Positions 1 to 11,761 of a stretch of 64,000 bases of DNA are shown piece by piece; the first letter of the stretch is position 1, and each line of letters begins with the position of its first letter. The stretch is from Hirsutella rhossiliensis (Eukaryota > Ascomycota > Sordariomycetes > Hypocreales > Ophiocordycipitaceae): assembly GCF_020360975.1 (NCBI RefSeq), contig NW_025408667.1:7068001-7132000 (forward strand), read 5' to 3'. The notes under the pieces are model-generated. The model saw nothing but the letters and a program-made list of their open reading frames with translations, did not search any database and was not told the DNA's origin. The translations under genes were made by a program, and so were the position numbers.

Positions 1-1662
1 CCAGAGGGGTGGGGATTATGCAATTAGCCACTCTGGCAGCGAGCAACAAGCGTCTGCAGCCGGCACCTGGTGTCGACAAGATATTTATGAGCCTGCCGCG
101 GAAGCTCAAGGTTCATCGTCTGATCTGCACTAAGCGGGGCAATGCTTCTACTGAATTTCCGCCACGGAACCCAAACGTCGGTACCTGTTCAGCGAGCCCC
201 GGAAAATTGGCCTGCCATTGTTTGGAGCAAGTGCTAGAGATACTCCAGCAGCTGCGAGGCATGCCATTTCATTGACGAAGTTTGAATACAACCGCCCACT
301 TTCTTCTGTATTTCGCTCGACTCCTCGTGCCCACATGAGACGCGAGAGATGCCCAGGCGCCTAATCTTGGGTACCGACCGTTCTTCTTACCTGGTAGGTA
401 CCTTATGTAAGGGACATCTCTACTTCGTAGCTGCCAACCAACCACTAAGTGGCTTGCCGACGATACAGCCACGTGACTGCACACCGTGCCATCGGCACCG
501 AAAAAGGTTATTCGTACTGTCGGGCCATATCTTGAACCGCGACGCGATTCTCGGCAGACTTTTTTCTTCTTCACCTCCAAACCTTGCCACAGCAAGTTTT
601 TTTCGCGGTCACAACCCGCGCCATTGACAGGTCGGCGCGTGCGATGCAGAAGCATCTTTCCTGCCATGGAAACCTCTGATGCTCCTACTTGAGTAGTCGC
701 TGCGCTCTTCGTGCTATTTCTGCATGCGCAAGGCCGGCGACAGTTCGCACATGGCCAGCTTCGGGAGAATTTTTTTCTCTTTTCCCCCCTTCATCTCGCA
801 GCTAACCCAGCCAGCTCCAGTCATTCCCTTGTCGAGGTAAGATCTTCGCCCCGTTCCTATCTCCTGCATCTGCCCCTGGTTTCGCCCTTGCATGATGACA
901 CTACAAGAATTGTCTTCTTTTCCCAACTGAATCGACCATGAAGAAATTCAGTCTATTCGGGCCCTAGGCCTGTTACTTGCCAGTATCATTCGTCTGACTA
1001 CACACCTGCAAGCAAACTTTTGCCAGCATTCTTACCATTTCGCTATTTTCTCTGGACTTTGTGTGTTAACAAGTCGTTGCAGTTTACACCTCATTCGCAA
1101 ATGACACCCTCATGTGCAGGCAGGCTCTGTAGCTGTCCCCAAATGTAAGTCATTTCTCGGTCACTTCGGTCTGCCTCTGTTTCGTGATGAAATTTTCCAT
1201 TCTATTCGCAGTTTCCACTCGAGTCCCGCTGAGCCTATGCTGGGATATATGAGGGTTAATAGTCTTCCTTGGATGTCTGATTTGACAGAAATCTTTTCTT
1301 GTTTTCAAACTCTGATCAGTCGCTTTGGAGTCACGAAGCTAACTCGGACAAAGGCCATAGGAGCCATCTAGGTAGGCCCATGCCACGTAGACAGTGGACA
1401 CCGAAGTCCATGCTTAGTGGCAACATCTTCCAATTCAATACAATTTCATTTCTCAATGACCGTCTTCCCTGTGCCCGTGCCTGATGCTCATGACCTCGAG
1501 ACCGAGTACTGTTATACGGCTAGCCAAATCCCCACGTTCTATCCCTACCTGTACCGTAATACCCCGACCCAGTTCCGGGATGCCACCCGCGTTTTACAAT
1601 CGCAGAAAACCAAAACACCGTACGTTGAAAATCATGTCATGTCGGGTATCTCGCCCCGGTCA
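1..1662. other. Left-edge region without a supported gene
   Basis: Only short, low-quality open frames occur here and none shows a recognisable domain or a convincing splice pattern. The last few hundred bases lie downstream of the leftward HbrB-like gene and probably include its 3' untranslated region. Pyrimidine-rich tracts around 770-800 and 900-930 resemble fungal promoter sequence, so a gene outside the window or an unrecognised transcript remains possible. Confidence 0.4.
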
Positions 1663-4191
1663 TCATGCCACGCGCACCTCCTCCCGGGTCCCCTCGCGGC
1701 GCACCTTGCCGCCCACGATGCCCCTCCGGTTGCGCCCCGTGCGCCCCCTGCCCAGCCAGTTGAGCTTCAGGAGCTTGGCAAGCTCCACGATGCGCCGGTT
1801 GCCTTCGTCTGCGTCGCCCACGCCGCCCAGGCTCGACAGCACGCTCATGCACTGCAGCATGCGCCCCACCATGTCCGTCACCTGCTTCGAGTCCTCGACG
1901 TTTTGCTCGCGCACGCTGCTGAGCACCTGGACCCCCGACGGCGTAAAGGGCCGCACCGCCCCGTCGCTGGCGTGGCTGCCGAAGCTGACGTTGCTGACGG
2001 CCCGGCTGCGCCCGCGTTCCGACCCCTCGCCCAACAGCGTCGTGCTGCTCGAGTTGTACGAGCCCACCGACGGGTCGAGCGACATGGCGGTGCCTGGCCG
2101 TACCATGGACATGAAGGACTCTGACGGCGACGACGACAGGTTGTTCTCGACCATCGGCGACGCCAGCGCCATGTTGGCAAAGGACGAGGGCAGGAACTCG
2201 AGCGAGAGGCGGGAGAACATGCTCTTGAGCGTGTCATAGCGCGGCAGGATGACCACGTCGCGGTACGCGGCTAGGACGAGCCGCCGAATGTCGACCATGC
2301 TCGCAGCCAGCGCCGCCCGAGCTGGTTTCTCGGCCGGCAGCGGCGACGTCACGACGCCGCTCCAAAAGTCGCGAGCCTGTTCCGGGGTCAGGATGGCGCC
2401 GCAGCCCGAGACCTCGAGCTCGAGCGGCAAGAAGACTGACTGCATGTAGGGGAGGATCGAGGTAAAAGTGAAGAGCCAAAGCTCGACCAAAGTGGGCACG
2501 AAGTGGTCCTCCGGAGTCAGCCGCAGGGTGCGGTCCAGGGACGAGAAGCCCGTCTCGAGCAATTCGCGGACATCCTCGAGCATGCTTCCCGGCGACCTCT
2601 TGTGGATGCACCACTGAATGTGCATCTGCACCACCCTGTTGAAGTCCTCGACGGGGAGACGGAGGTCCTCGCCTTCGAAAATCACCAGCAGCTTGGCCTT
2701 TAGGTACGGCCACGCATCGTCCAGAGACACATGGTTCTGCAGACCGAGCTTCGCGGCGTCGACGGGGTCGTACAGAGTAGACTGCTGAGGCAATGGCGGC
2801 AAATTGCCCGTCCCGGACCAGTCTCCTTGGAGGTTGAACGTTGGCTCATGTTCCAGGCGGTTCTCGGATCGCTCGGCGAGCTTCTTCTCCTTCTTGGTCT
2901 TGGCGAAGCTCGAGGAGCCCGGACCAGGGCTGGCCGGGACATTGAAGCTGTACAGACTGCTCGGGGCGCTCGGGTCCGTCGGCTTCGAGTTGCTCGATGC
3001 TGATGACAGGGGCAGGTGGTACTCGTCTTTGAGCTTCTGCTTCTGCCGCGATAAGAAGTGGTGCTTCTTCTCCTTCTCCTTTTCCTTGCCCTTCTCTTCA
3101 CCCAGCGTGTCGACGGGTCGGATCGTGGCCGAAGAGGAGTTGTTAAGATTGTAGATGGGTTGCGCGGAAAGGTCGACGAGACTGTTTGTGCTAAAGTTAC
3201 CACGCTGCAGGGCGGAGAGCGCCGTCCCGATCTTGCCGGGGCTCGGCAGCGCCTTGTCCTTGATGTCCGCTTTGGCAGTGTTGACTTTTCCAGGACGGGA
3301 GAACAGCTTGACCTTTGGCTTATCCGCTTTGCTCGGAAGCTTGTCCGGCAGGGCCGGCGGAATGGGCGGGAAAGGTTGCGGGGATGTCGACTTTTCTCTC
3401 GGTGAGCTGTGTCCCGAGCGGGGGAAGGCGACGTTGGCCGCCGTGGTGGCCGTCGCGGAGTAGGAGCCACCTAGCCTGTCGCCGTGGTTCGCTCCGGCCA
3501 AGCTTGTGGTGTCGCGTGGCGAGCTCGCCTCTGTGAGGCTGAGCAGAGGCGGACTCAGCGGCACCTTACTCCCGCTGCCTCGGCGCAAGCCCTCGAGGGC
3601 CTCGCCGGGGAAAGGCACCGTCTGCGACCGCTGCCGTACGTGAGAGGGGTTCTGGTGAGACATGACGGCCGCCTTGGCCGCCATCTGACTGGCCGACAAG
3701 GCGCCCGAGGAAGCTGCCGCCGCCGCCGCCGCTGCCGCCGCCGCCTGGCTGGCCTGGCTCTTGCTCACCTGGGACAGGTTGGATATAGACGTCGACGGGA
3801 GGGTCGAGTCGAAGAGGCCCTGGGTGGCGGAGTGCTTCCTGGTGTGATGGCCCTTGAGCAGGGGTGACGTCAGGCCCGAGTTTGCCACACCACCCGTCCG
3901 GGAGAAGTTCTGGTGCGCAGCGGCGCCGGGGCTGGTGGTACTGGAAAGCGACGACGCCGCGAACTGGGTGTAGATGGGCGTCGTCGTCGTCGCCGTAGCC
4001 GGGGAGCCGATGCGGAGGGGAGGGGGGCGCGGGGGGCCAAGAGGCTGTTGCTGCTGGTGAGGCTTCACCGATGGACCGGGGAGGGCGGAGAAGCTGCCGG
4101 GCGCACGCAATTGAGGCCGCGATGGGGCTGGTGGCGGGAGTGGTAATTGTCCAGGCTGCATTGTCACGGATGCCGCGGTGGGGCTTGTCAC
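1663..4191 (-). CDS. hbrB: HbrB/Bit61-like TORC2 subunit
   Basis: Single-exon gene for an 842-residue protein. The N-terminal ~500 residues are low-complexity (Pro, Ser, Ala-rich, with an alanine run near residue 155) and probably disordered. The folded part begins near residue 520 with DDAWPYLKAKLLVIFEGEDL and continues through VQMHIQWCIHKR and LVELWLFTFTSILPYMQSVF to YDTLKSMFSRLSLEFLPSSF. This is the HbrB/PRR5 family pattern. Family members are subunits of TOR complex 2, which controls polarised growth, the actin cytoskeleton and AGC kinases; A. nidulans HbrB is needed for hyphal morphogenesis. A Ser-rich tail of ~120 residues follows. The gene is divergent from GON7 across a 536-bp spacer. 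The family call is firm; complex membership is inferred from homologues. Confidence 0.85.
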   Translation of the reverse strand: MTSPTAASVTMQPGQLPLPPPAPSRPQLRAPGSFSALPGPSVKPHQQQQPLGPPRPPPLRIGSPATATTTTPIYTQFAASSLSSTTSPGAAAHQNFSRTGGVANSGLTSPLLKGHHTRKHSATQGLFDSTLPSTSISNLSQVSKSQASQAAAAAAAAAAASSGALSASQMAAKAAVMSHQNPSHVRQRSQTVPFPGEALEGLRRGSGSKVPLSPPLLSLTEASSPRDTTSLAGANHGDRLGGSYSATATTAANVAFPRSGHSSPREKSTSPQPFPPIPPALPDKLPSKADKPKVKLFSRPGKVNTAKADIKDKALPSPGKIGTALSALQRGNFSTNSLVDLSAQPIYNLNNSSSATIRPVDTLGEEKGKEKEKEKKHHFLSRQKQKLKDEYHLPLSSASSNSKPTDPSAPSSLYSFNVPASPGPGSSSFAKTKKEKKLAERSENRLEHEPTFNLQGDWSGTGNLPPLPQQSTLYDPVDAAKLGLQNHVSLDDAWPYLKAKLLVIFEGEDLRLPVEDFNRVVQMHIQWCIHKRSPGSMLEDVRELLETGFSSLDRTLRLTPEDHFVPTLVELWLFTFTSILPYMQSVFLPLELEVSGCGAILTPEQARDFWSGVVTSPLPAEKPARAALAASMVDIRRLVLAAYRDVVILPRYDTLKSMFSRLSLEFLPSSFANMALASPMVENNLSSSPSESFMSMVRPGTAMSLDPSVGSYNSSSTTLLGEGSERGRSRAVSNVSFGSHASDGAVRPFTPSGVQVLSSVREQNVEDSKQVTDMVGRMLQCMSVLSSLGGVGDADEGNRRIVELAKLLKLNWLGRGRTGRNRRGIVGGKVRREGTREEVRVA

Positions 4192-4727
4192 ATCTTGACT
4201 CGGGCTGGCGGATGAATGTTGGGGCGGAGCTTGGAGGAGATCTGTCCGTCGCGGGAGGGTGATGCTGTGACGGATATCAGACGATGATGGCCCCCACGCG
4301 TTTCATCAATCAAGGTCGGACGAGCGCGCGATGGATGCAGGTGGCGGCGAGGGGGGGATGGATGCTGTTCGATTTCGAGAAGACGGCGAGAGGCTGTCCA
4401 AAAGGAAAAAAGGGAGAGGCGGACGACGAAGAAGAAGGGGTGGAGGGAGCTGGGCATGGCCGGCGACGCCAAGGTCCGAGAGCCTCAGTAAAAGGCCTAA
4501 ACGTGACAAACATGCCTGACGTAGCCTAGCGACCCCGCGCTAAACCCCTGCCCTGGTCACTGCCAGCCCTCAGCCCCCGCCCGTCCCTCGTATCCCAAAC
4601 AACCTCGTGCACATTTCTCTCGCGTTCCCTACTTTCATCCATACCTTGGTTGTCCAGCTTTTGGTAGACAATCTATTTCTCGTCAGCGCAGCCAGAGATA
4701 GCCGTCTGACTTCCACCAGGCCCCACC
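4192..4727. promoter_or_regulatory. Shared divergent promoter region, hbrB / GON7
   Basis: This 536-bp spacer separates two genes transcribed away from each other, so both promoters must lie here. The GON7 side is pyrimidine-rich (about 4600-4690), which is common just upstream of fungal start codons. No specific operator was recognised. Confidence 0.5.
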
Positions 4728-5030
4728 ATGACCACCCACGACAAGAATCCCAAGAGCCTGACAGCCACCTACACGTCGCCTTCCAACGAGCCCTTCACCG
4801 TCGCAACGGCCATCCCCGCGCCGCCGTCCGGCAGCGTCGCCGACAAGACCCAGTACCTCGAGGCCTTGCGCCAAGCCGTCGACGACGCCCAGGCGCAAAT
4901 CAACAAGGAGCTGACGGCGCGCATGCAAGAGGACAACGCAGCCGCGGGCAACAAGATCGCCGCCAAGCTCGGCATCGACGAGGACAAAGAGGAGGAAAAC
5001 TACGGCGAAGAGGTTCCGGATCAAGATTGA
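4728..5030 (+). CDS. GON7: EKC/KEOPS complex subunit Gon7
   Basis: Intronless 100-residue protein starting at an ATG in good context (ACCATGACC). The N-terminus PKSLTATYTSPSNEPF, the central helix with YLEALRQAVDDAQAQINKEL and the acidic tail match fungal Gon7. KEOPS makes the N6-threonylcarbamoyladenosine modification at position 37 of ANN-decoding tRNAs, and Gon7 stabilises the Kae1-Pcc1 end of the complex. The size suits the family. The gene is convergent with VPS39, with 172 bp between the stop codons. A longer overlapping frame (4607-5206) is a shadow. Confidence 0.85.
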   Translation: MTTHDKNPKSLTATYTSPSNEPFTVATAIPAPPSGSVADKTQYLEALRQAVDDAQAQINKELTARMQEDNAAAGNKIAAKLGIDEDKEEENYGEEVPDQD

Positions 5031-5202
5031 ACGATGCCATTCCCGTCCTGTGCATTCCCCGCCGGCAAAACAAGACCGAATACATGCGCTCGAGGGTATT
5101 CCTGTACGATGCGAGCGGCCACCTCAAACGTCCCATAGACGACGCTCCAACGTGGAAGAGGGGAAAAGAGACAAAAGAGGACGACACAGCTAGTACATAT
5201 GT

Positions 5203-8200
5203 CTAGAGGCCCTTTCCCCAGCTAGGGGCCCGCACCCTCGCCGACTTCTGTCCAGTCGCCCTACTCAAACAGCCGTAATGCACCGCCGTATTGTCCGGCA
5301 GGACAGCCACCACGCTCCCGCCGATCCTCATGGCCCCGCCGAGCTTTTTGTGGCAGACGACGCAGTGCCGCTCGTCGGTTATGGTGACGTGTCTGTTGCG
5401 GCCGCCCTGCCCGCCGGCCTCATCGTCGCCCAGGTGCAACCGAGCCGCCACTGATATGCTTTCGGCCTTGCGCAGACCCGCCACCACCCGAGACTCATTG
5501 ACGAGGCTGGTGACTGACCGTATGCCACCTCGGAAGTAGGCCTCGAGGGCGCTGACGGGGAGATCGTCTGGGATTAGGCCCATCGTGGACGTTGCCGGGA
5601 GCCGAGAGCCATGCTTGGAGAGGAGGTCCAGCGCTGGCTCAAGCTGCTCCTTGTGGGGCCGTGGTGGCTTGAGATACAGCGACAAGAGAGTATGGTAGAT
5701 GGATTTCGTGGCATCCTCGGGTATCACAAGTGAGGTCCCGTCATTCGAAGGCGACGCTGTGGTTTCCTGCGCTTTGTATAGGCGGTTGCAGTACCTATCT
5801 TGGTCAGTCGCACCGCCGTCTCCCGGTGAGAGAGCATGACCTACTCCTCAGCTTTGATGAAGTCCTTCATCTTGAAGACGTAAATCTCCAATGCCTCTCT
5901 GTGCTCGCCCATGTTGCTGAGAACAACGGCTCGCGCCTCGTAAAAGGCCGCGTCTAATGACTGTCAGCGTCGGCTCGGGCGTATGGTGGCGGTGCAGCTC
6001 GTACCGTCCTGGGGCATCAGCCCGAGCGCCTTGGTCAGGCTATACACTTGCCGTGAGTCTCGCAGAAAGCGGATACACTTGTCCATGAGGCTGTCCCACT
6101 CCCCCCCCCTGGTCGTATCGCCGAGGTTCTTAACGTACAGATCCACTAGGCGGTTGTGAAAGTCCGGCGTCATATCATCGAGCTCGTTAATGATGTGCTC
6201 CAAGTACTGCCGCTCCAAGCTCGTATCTACACTCTGGAGAAAGGAGATGACCTGGTCGCGAGGCAGGGTCTCGGCATTTTCCGTGTCGCCGACGAATATC
6301 TCCATGGCATAGCTGGGGTTGCTCTTGAGCGTCCAGGCCGCGTGCTCAAGGATCAAATCAATCGCGGAAGGCGGCAGGTTTTGCAGATACTGGATAGTGC
6401 GGTCTGGCCCATGTAGAGTCGGAGCAGCCTCGTCGGGTTCATCCGCCGAACCAAACTTGTGGAGGAGATCCAAAGCCTCCCTGTGCAGCTTCTTGCCGTA
6501 GAAAAAGTCGACCAGCTCCGTGAACCTGTTGTGCTCCCAAAGCTTCTCCTTGACCACCTCGGGATCGCAAAAGTTGGGTATGCGGAAGAGAGAGCCCGCC
6601 AGCAACGGCTGCGACAGCATGTAAGAGCGGAACAAAGTCGTATCGACCAGTCGAAACGTGTTGCAAAGCTCCTCCTCAAGCTTCTGCTCCGACTCGCTTT
6701 GCGTTGTCCGGAGAAACCTCTCAGCCACCTCTTCGGCCGAGCCCTGCCTGTCCAGCTGGGGCTTTAGCTTTCCCGTGACCGGGTCGATGACTCGCTGAAG
6801 ACGCGCACGGGTTCCCGCGAGATAGCTGTTTAGTTCCAAGACTGCTTTGGTCAGATCTTTCCCATCGAGAGGCTTGTCCTCGGCCGCCGATGATTCCTTG
6901 GCACTCTCGGTGTCGTCCTCCTCTGCCGCCTCCTTCTTGGGCGATGCTATAGACGCCACGTCAGGTTGGTTTTTCTTGTGGGAACCCCGGAACAGCTTGG
7001 CAAAACCGCCCATGGGCTGTGGTAAGAGATGTTCGACAAACCCCTCTGAGCTTTCGGGGGCATCTGCATTCGGTTTTTTCCCCGAAACACCTTCGCCATC
7101 TCCATCTGCATCTCCACCCTGCCGTGCCCAGTGCGACAGCTCTCCGGCAATCTGGGGCGGATAAAGCCCGAGAACCCTCTCCGGGGGGGCATGGACGTCG
7201 TCCTCGTTCATCAGATCCATGGCTTGCCGGTACTTTTTCTGCTTGAAGAGCATCTCGGCCTTGAGCATCTTGACTTCTCGGAGCGTGTCCTTTTTATCCT
7301 TGAGAAGCGCATCCTCAAGCATGTTCAGCACGCTGATCGCCTCGTCGAACTTGCCGCCCTCGATGAGCTCTTGGACTTGCGAATCGTAACCCGTCGCCGC
7401 CATCTTCCACACGCATCGTTCGCTCGATATGTGAAACCCCTTGCCCGCATGCGCGAGGCTTACCGTCGGGGGTGGGAAGTGAAGCTGAGCGGCGCCTGGG
7501 AGCGAGATGCTCTGCAGCAACGACAGCGTGTCCGGGTTGCGAACCTCTAGAAAGCCTTTGGACGGTGGCTGGAGAGCCACGATGTACGGATAGGAATACC
7601 CGATGGATTCAGGCGCGGACGGCCATGGTATCTGCCTCCTCTCCAGGGGTTTCCCGTCGTCCTTGATGAAGAGTGTGTTGATATCCTTGGCCAAGAGTAT
7701 CTCGCCGTCGGCGAGCTTGGCGGCGAGTGGCTTCGGCATATACCCACCAAGGCCCATGTAACCCATCCCTGCGCTACTAACCGCACCGAATCGGCTTCCC
7801 TGGCTTCCAGCCCCGACCGTCCCGGGGCTCACAATGTCCTCGAATTGTTGAGTGACAGAGTCGACAGTGACATAGCCTCCGTTCATGCCGCATACTAGCT
7901 TCGTCGCGTTTGTCCAAGTAACTGTCCGCACGGCTTCTGAGAGCACTATCTCTTTGACCTCATCGCCGAGCTCGCTCTCGTGCCAGCTCCATAGCAATAG
8001 CCGCCTTTTGACGGCGACGGCCAGGCGGCTGATGATTTCGGGTATGCCCGTGTCGGGGTCCTTGACGATGTTGGAAGTCACGGCGAAGCAGGACGCGTTC
8101 TTGGACCGGCTCAAGGTCTCGATGAGCTCGTATGTTTGCAAGTCGTAGAGAGACACATGGTAGTTTGAGAGCGAGACGATGGTGTTGGCCTCTTTGATGA

Positions 8201-8589
8201 TGGCAAGCTGCTCTATCGCGCGCGTGGAGAACCTGTCGACTTCGCGCAATAGGTCCGTCGGCTTCCCAGGTGCCTGCGACGGGAGGTCTTGTCCGCGCTG
8301 AGGGGTGCTGGCGGTCTCGAGGCTGGGCTCGCCGGCGGGTGAAGGAGAGTCGTGTTGCGGCGAGGGAAGGTCGTTGAGGCGATAGACGCGGAGGGCACCA
8401 CTGTTGAGGCCCACGAGAATACGGTCACCTGCGACTGCCTGTCAGCTCCCAGTCACGCGATCCCGATCCGACTGCTTCAACAATAAGAGGGCTAATGGAG
8501 TTCTTACCGTGCGCTAGGATGGTCTCAATCTTGGACCTATCCCGCTGCCGGAGCTCGATGATCGGCCGGGCAGTGAAGGCGGACAGCAT
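5203..8589 (-). CDS. VPS39: HOPS/vCLAMP subunit Vps39/Vam6 (4 exons)
   Basis: Spliced gene: exons 8589-8508, 8428-6005, 5953-5845 and 5794-5203, with GT-AG introns of 79, 51 and 50 bp; frame is kept throughout (1068 residues). The start MLSAFTARPIIEL is typical of Vps39, and the first junction restores ILAHGDRILVGLNSG. Domains in order: N-terminal CNH/beta-propeller (about 1-330), a helical clathrin-repeat-like region, Vps39 domain 1 around DALLKDKKDTLREVKMLKAE, and a C-terminal zinc-finger-like Vps39 domain 2 with CVVCHKKL and VHYGCL. Vps39 binds Rab7/Ypt7 in the HOPS tether for vacuole fusion and takes part in vacuole-mitochondrion contacts. No disruption seen. Confidence 0.93.
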
Positions 8590-9028
8590 GGCGCTGGCTG
8601 GCCAGCTCGGGGCCGCTGCGATTACCGTGGCGAGACACTCATGGAGCCGCCAGCGAGTTCGACGCCCATGGAAAGAACACGATTCAACAAATGGTTCGAG
8701 TTTGATGTCGCGCCAGGGAGCCGGAATGTAGCGGCCAGCATCGAAGTCGAGGGCGATGGTGGTGGCGTTCGGGGCGCCACTGCCGGGACCGCTTGGCGCG
8801 AGCAACCTTGCTGGATACAGTTCCACAGTGCGAATAGTTACGGTATGGTACCCCCAGCGAGCGAACGATAGTTTGTTCAACATGCTTCGTACAGTCGTAT
8901 GTAGGCTTGGAACCCTCGCGTCCCAATTGTCATCAATCAATCAAATACATGGTTTTCACAGAAATGATCACGCAAGTCCCGCGTGCAACCCGCGTTGCAT
9001 TTGGGGCTCATCCCCTCGTCGCGCTGCT

Positions 9029-11761
9029 TCAATCTAACCCGGCCAGCTGCAATATCCCGTACCCAAGCGTCATGACAACAGCCAGCGTCATGACGCTGCT
9101 TGGCACTCCCCTGCTGATGAAATGCTTGACCTGGAGATATCTCTGCCCGGCCGCGTCTTCCTTCATGATTGCGGCTGTCGCGCGTCAGCTGTTTATGCCA
9201 CTTCTCCTCTCTCCTGTTTTCCGGGGACTTACTCATATTAGGGAAGCCACTGGTTGGCAAGCCCATGGCGGCACTGCACATGAGGACGCCGCCCATGACG
9301 AGCAGATTTGGGCGTGGCTGGTCCATTTCGGCGCCGACATCAAACACCAGCGGCAGGAAGATGAGGGCGGCGACCGTGTGGCTGATGAAGGTTGCAATGA
9401 CTAGGATCAGGGTCGAGAAGACGGCCAAGACGCCGTACAAGCTCATGCCCTCCACCTTCTGCGAAACCACCTCGGCGACCAGGTGCAAGAGACCAGACGA
9501 CCGGACCGCTTTGCCGAGGGACAGCCCTCCTGCAGCCAGGATAATGATGGTCCAGGGAAAATTGTTGAAGTCTTCCTTTGTGAGAACGCCAATTCCAAAG
9601 AAGAGCACGATCGGCATGATGGCAATCACACCCATGTCGCCAAAGACGCCTTCCATCTGGTGACTAGCGCACCACAAGGCTATCGTGATGACGGTAACTA
9701 TCGACACGAACCACTGGACGCCGGTAAACGTCTCCTTCAGAGGTCGGATCGGGGCAATGGTGGTGCCCTTGCCGGGCTGAAAGGTCACCAGGAGAAGGAG
9801 CCATATGAGGACAAGGGAGACGGCCCCGACGGGGATGACGATGAAGAACCACTGCAGCCACGTCGGCTCGGGCTGCATGATGCCCATGGCCACAACGTTC
9901 TGAGGAGACGCAATAGGGGACAGCATGCCGCCAATGTTGGAAGCGAGGGCAATGCCAATGATGACGGCTTTGGACATGTTGGAATCGGACGGCAGCGTTC
10001 GTAGCATGGGCTGCCGCGCATCAGTCTGGGCATAGTCGAAGAAGTGAAGGCATGCATACCTCGATGATGGAGTAGCAGAGAACCGGAGCGGCGACGTTGC
10101 TGATGAGCATGGACGCGAAGGCGGCGACAAACATGTTGGCGATCAGGACCGTCTTGGGCAGCGTGCCGGCCTTGCTCAGGATGAGCGTCGCGAGCCGCTT
10201 GTCGATCTTGCATTTGGACAGCGCGGCCGCCAAGGTGAAGCCGCCGAGCAGCAGCATGATGACAGGAGTCCACATGGAGGCAAAGATTGCCTGCGTTGCT
10301 TCCTTGGAGTCGAGTCGCACCTGAGGCTTGCCGGGCTCCTCCTCACGGACGACCCTGAGGATGACGGACAAGAAGGGGATGAGCAGCGACGTTACGAAAA
10401 GCGGTATTGTCTACGTCGCGCGTTAGAGGAATGACTCTTGGTCGATGGGTCGTCAGCGCCGCCTTACCTCGGTGGCCCAGAGAATGCTCACGAAGACGAG
10501 CAGAGCCAGGCAGTTTTGCTGTTCCGGCTTTTCCAGAATCGGGACGAACAAGATGGCGAGGAAGATGGCGATGGAGGCGATGAGTGTGAGCATGGACCCG
10601 TTTGCCAGCCAGGTAGGTAGCGAGAGACGGCCAAGCGGGGTGCGAAACTGTTTATGCGAAGGCAAGCTGCCGTCGTCGCCTTGCAGCCGTTTCGGTGCTG
10701 CGCTCTGGTCCTGGCCCAGCAGCGACTGGCCGAACCTGGCCGCCTCAGCACGTCGCTCGATGCCGATGAGGTCTCGCCACACGGTGTTGCGCTCCCAGAC
10801 GACATGCTCTCGCAAGTGAGACCGCAGGTCCTTTTTGGCAAGCTCTGCGTCGCCCCCCGTGACGACGTCGGCGTATGCGGACTCCATCTTGGTAATGTTG
10901 TCGTCGATGACCTTCTTGGTCTCATCCCTGAACGGATAGGCCGTGTCTACGTGCGTGCGGATGTAGACGGCTTTGAGTTCCTTGTCCAGGATCTTGTCAA
11001 ACTTCTTGAGGACCTTGCCGAAGCCCGTCTTGTTGAGCTGGACGTAGGACTTGAGCTCGCAGAGCTGAACGTATAGACTGGCGATGCGCTTCTTGAGCAT
11101 GATTGCCGACGAGTACAGCCCTGACGCGAACATGAGAGATGCATCTCCATAGTCAAAAGTGTTGCTGTGCCTGCGCGCCAGGCGCCCCTGCTCCGACGCC
11201 GCCATGTCATGGTGATGGCCGACATCGCCAGCGGTCTTCCTCCGGCCCGAATTGGCGCTCTTCGCCTTTGTCAGGCCGGTGGTCTCGTCATCGTCGCTCG
11301 CGCTGTCGATGTCATCCTCGTCATCGGATCCAGGGCCGGCAGGAAAGCTGTTTCCGCGATGGCCGTCGAGGGAGACTCTGCGCAGGATGGGCGGCCCATC
11401 CAACGAGGGACGGTCCCCGATGTCGCGGAGGAGCTGGGCAACCTCGTCCAGTAATTCGCCTTCCTTGGCGACATAGAAGGAGCAGATCTTCTCAAGCTCG
11501 ATGTCGAGGGCCTTGCTGAAGACGTCCTCGGGGTCCTCACCGGCGATGAGAGGTCGAGACTCGGAGTCGCCAGCCCGACTTTGATGGACGGACTTTTCGA
11601 GCTGGTAGATACTAGAGGGAGAAGTCATGTCAGCGGCAGGATTGGGCGGGCGGCGGCGACGAGAGAGGGTTGACTGACAGTTTCTTGAGGTTGCTATATG
11701 CAATGTAGTGGCTGCTCCAGTCAGGAACAGCGTTGAACTGGATGCTATGAGAGAACTTCAT
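9029..11761 (-). CDS. SPX-domain low-affinity phosphate transporter, Pho87/90/91 family (5 exons)
   Basis: Exons 11761-11679, 11611-10468, 10410-10060, 10010-9233 and 9174-9029; introns of 67, 57, 49 and 58 bp keep the frame and give 833 residues. The start MKFSHSIQFNAVPDW and, after the first splice, SNLKKLIYQLEK are hallmark SPX sequence (about 1-300). SPX domains bind inositol pyrophosphates and sense phosphate. The rest is a DASS/ArsB-type permease with many membrane segments and the signature SNIGGMLSPIASPQN. The protein ends GYGILQLAGLD. Yeast relatives are Pho87 and Pho90 (plasma membrane) and Pho91 (vacuole). Sequence alone does not say which location applies, so no symbol is given. 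Confidence 0.92.

Noticed and set aside
1484..2239. 251-residue plus-strand frame and similar frames opposite hbrB
   Set aside because: Antisense shadows of the HbrB-like coding sequence, caused by its GC-rich codon use.
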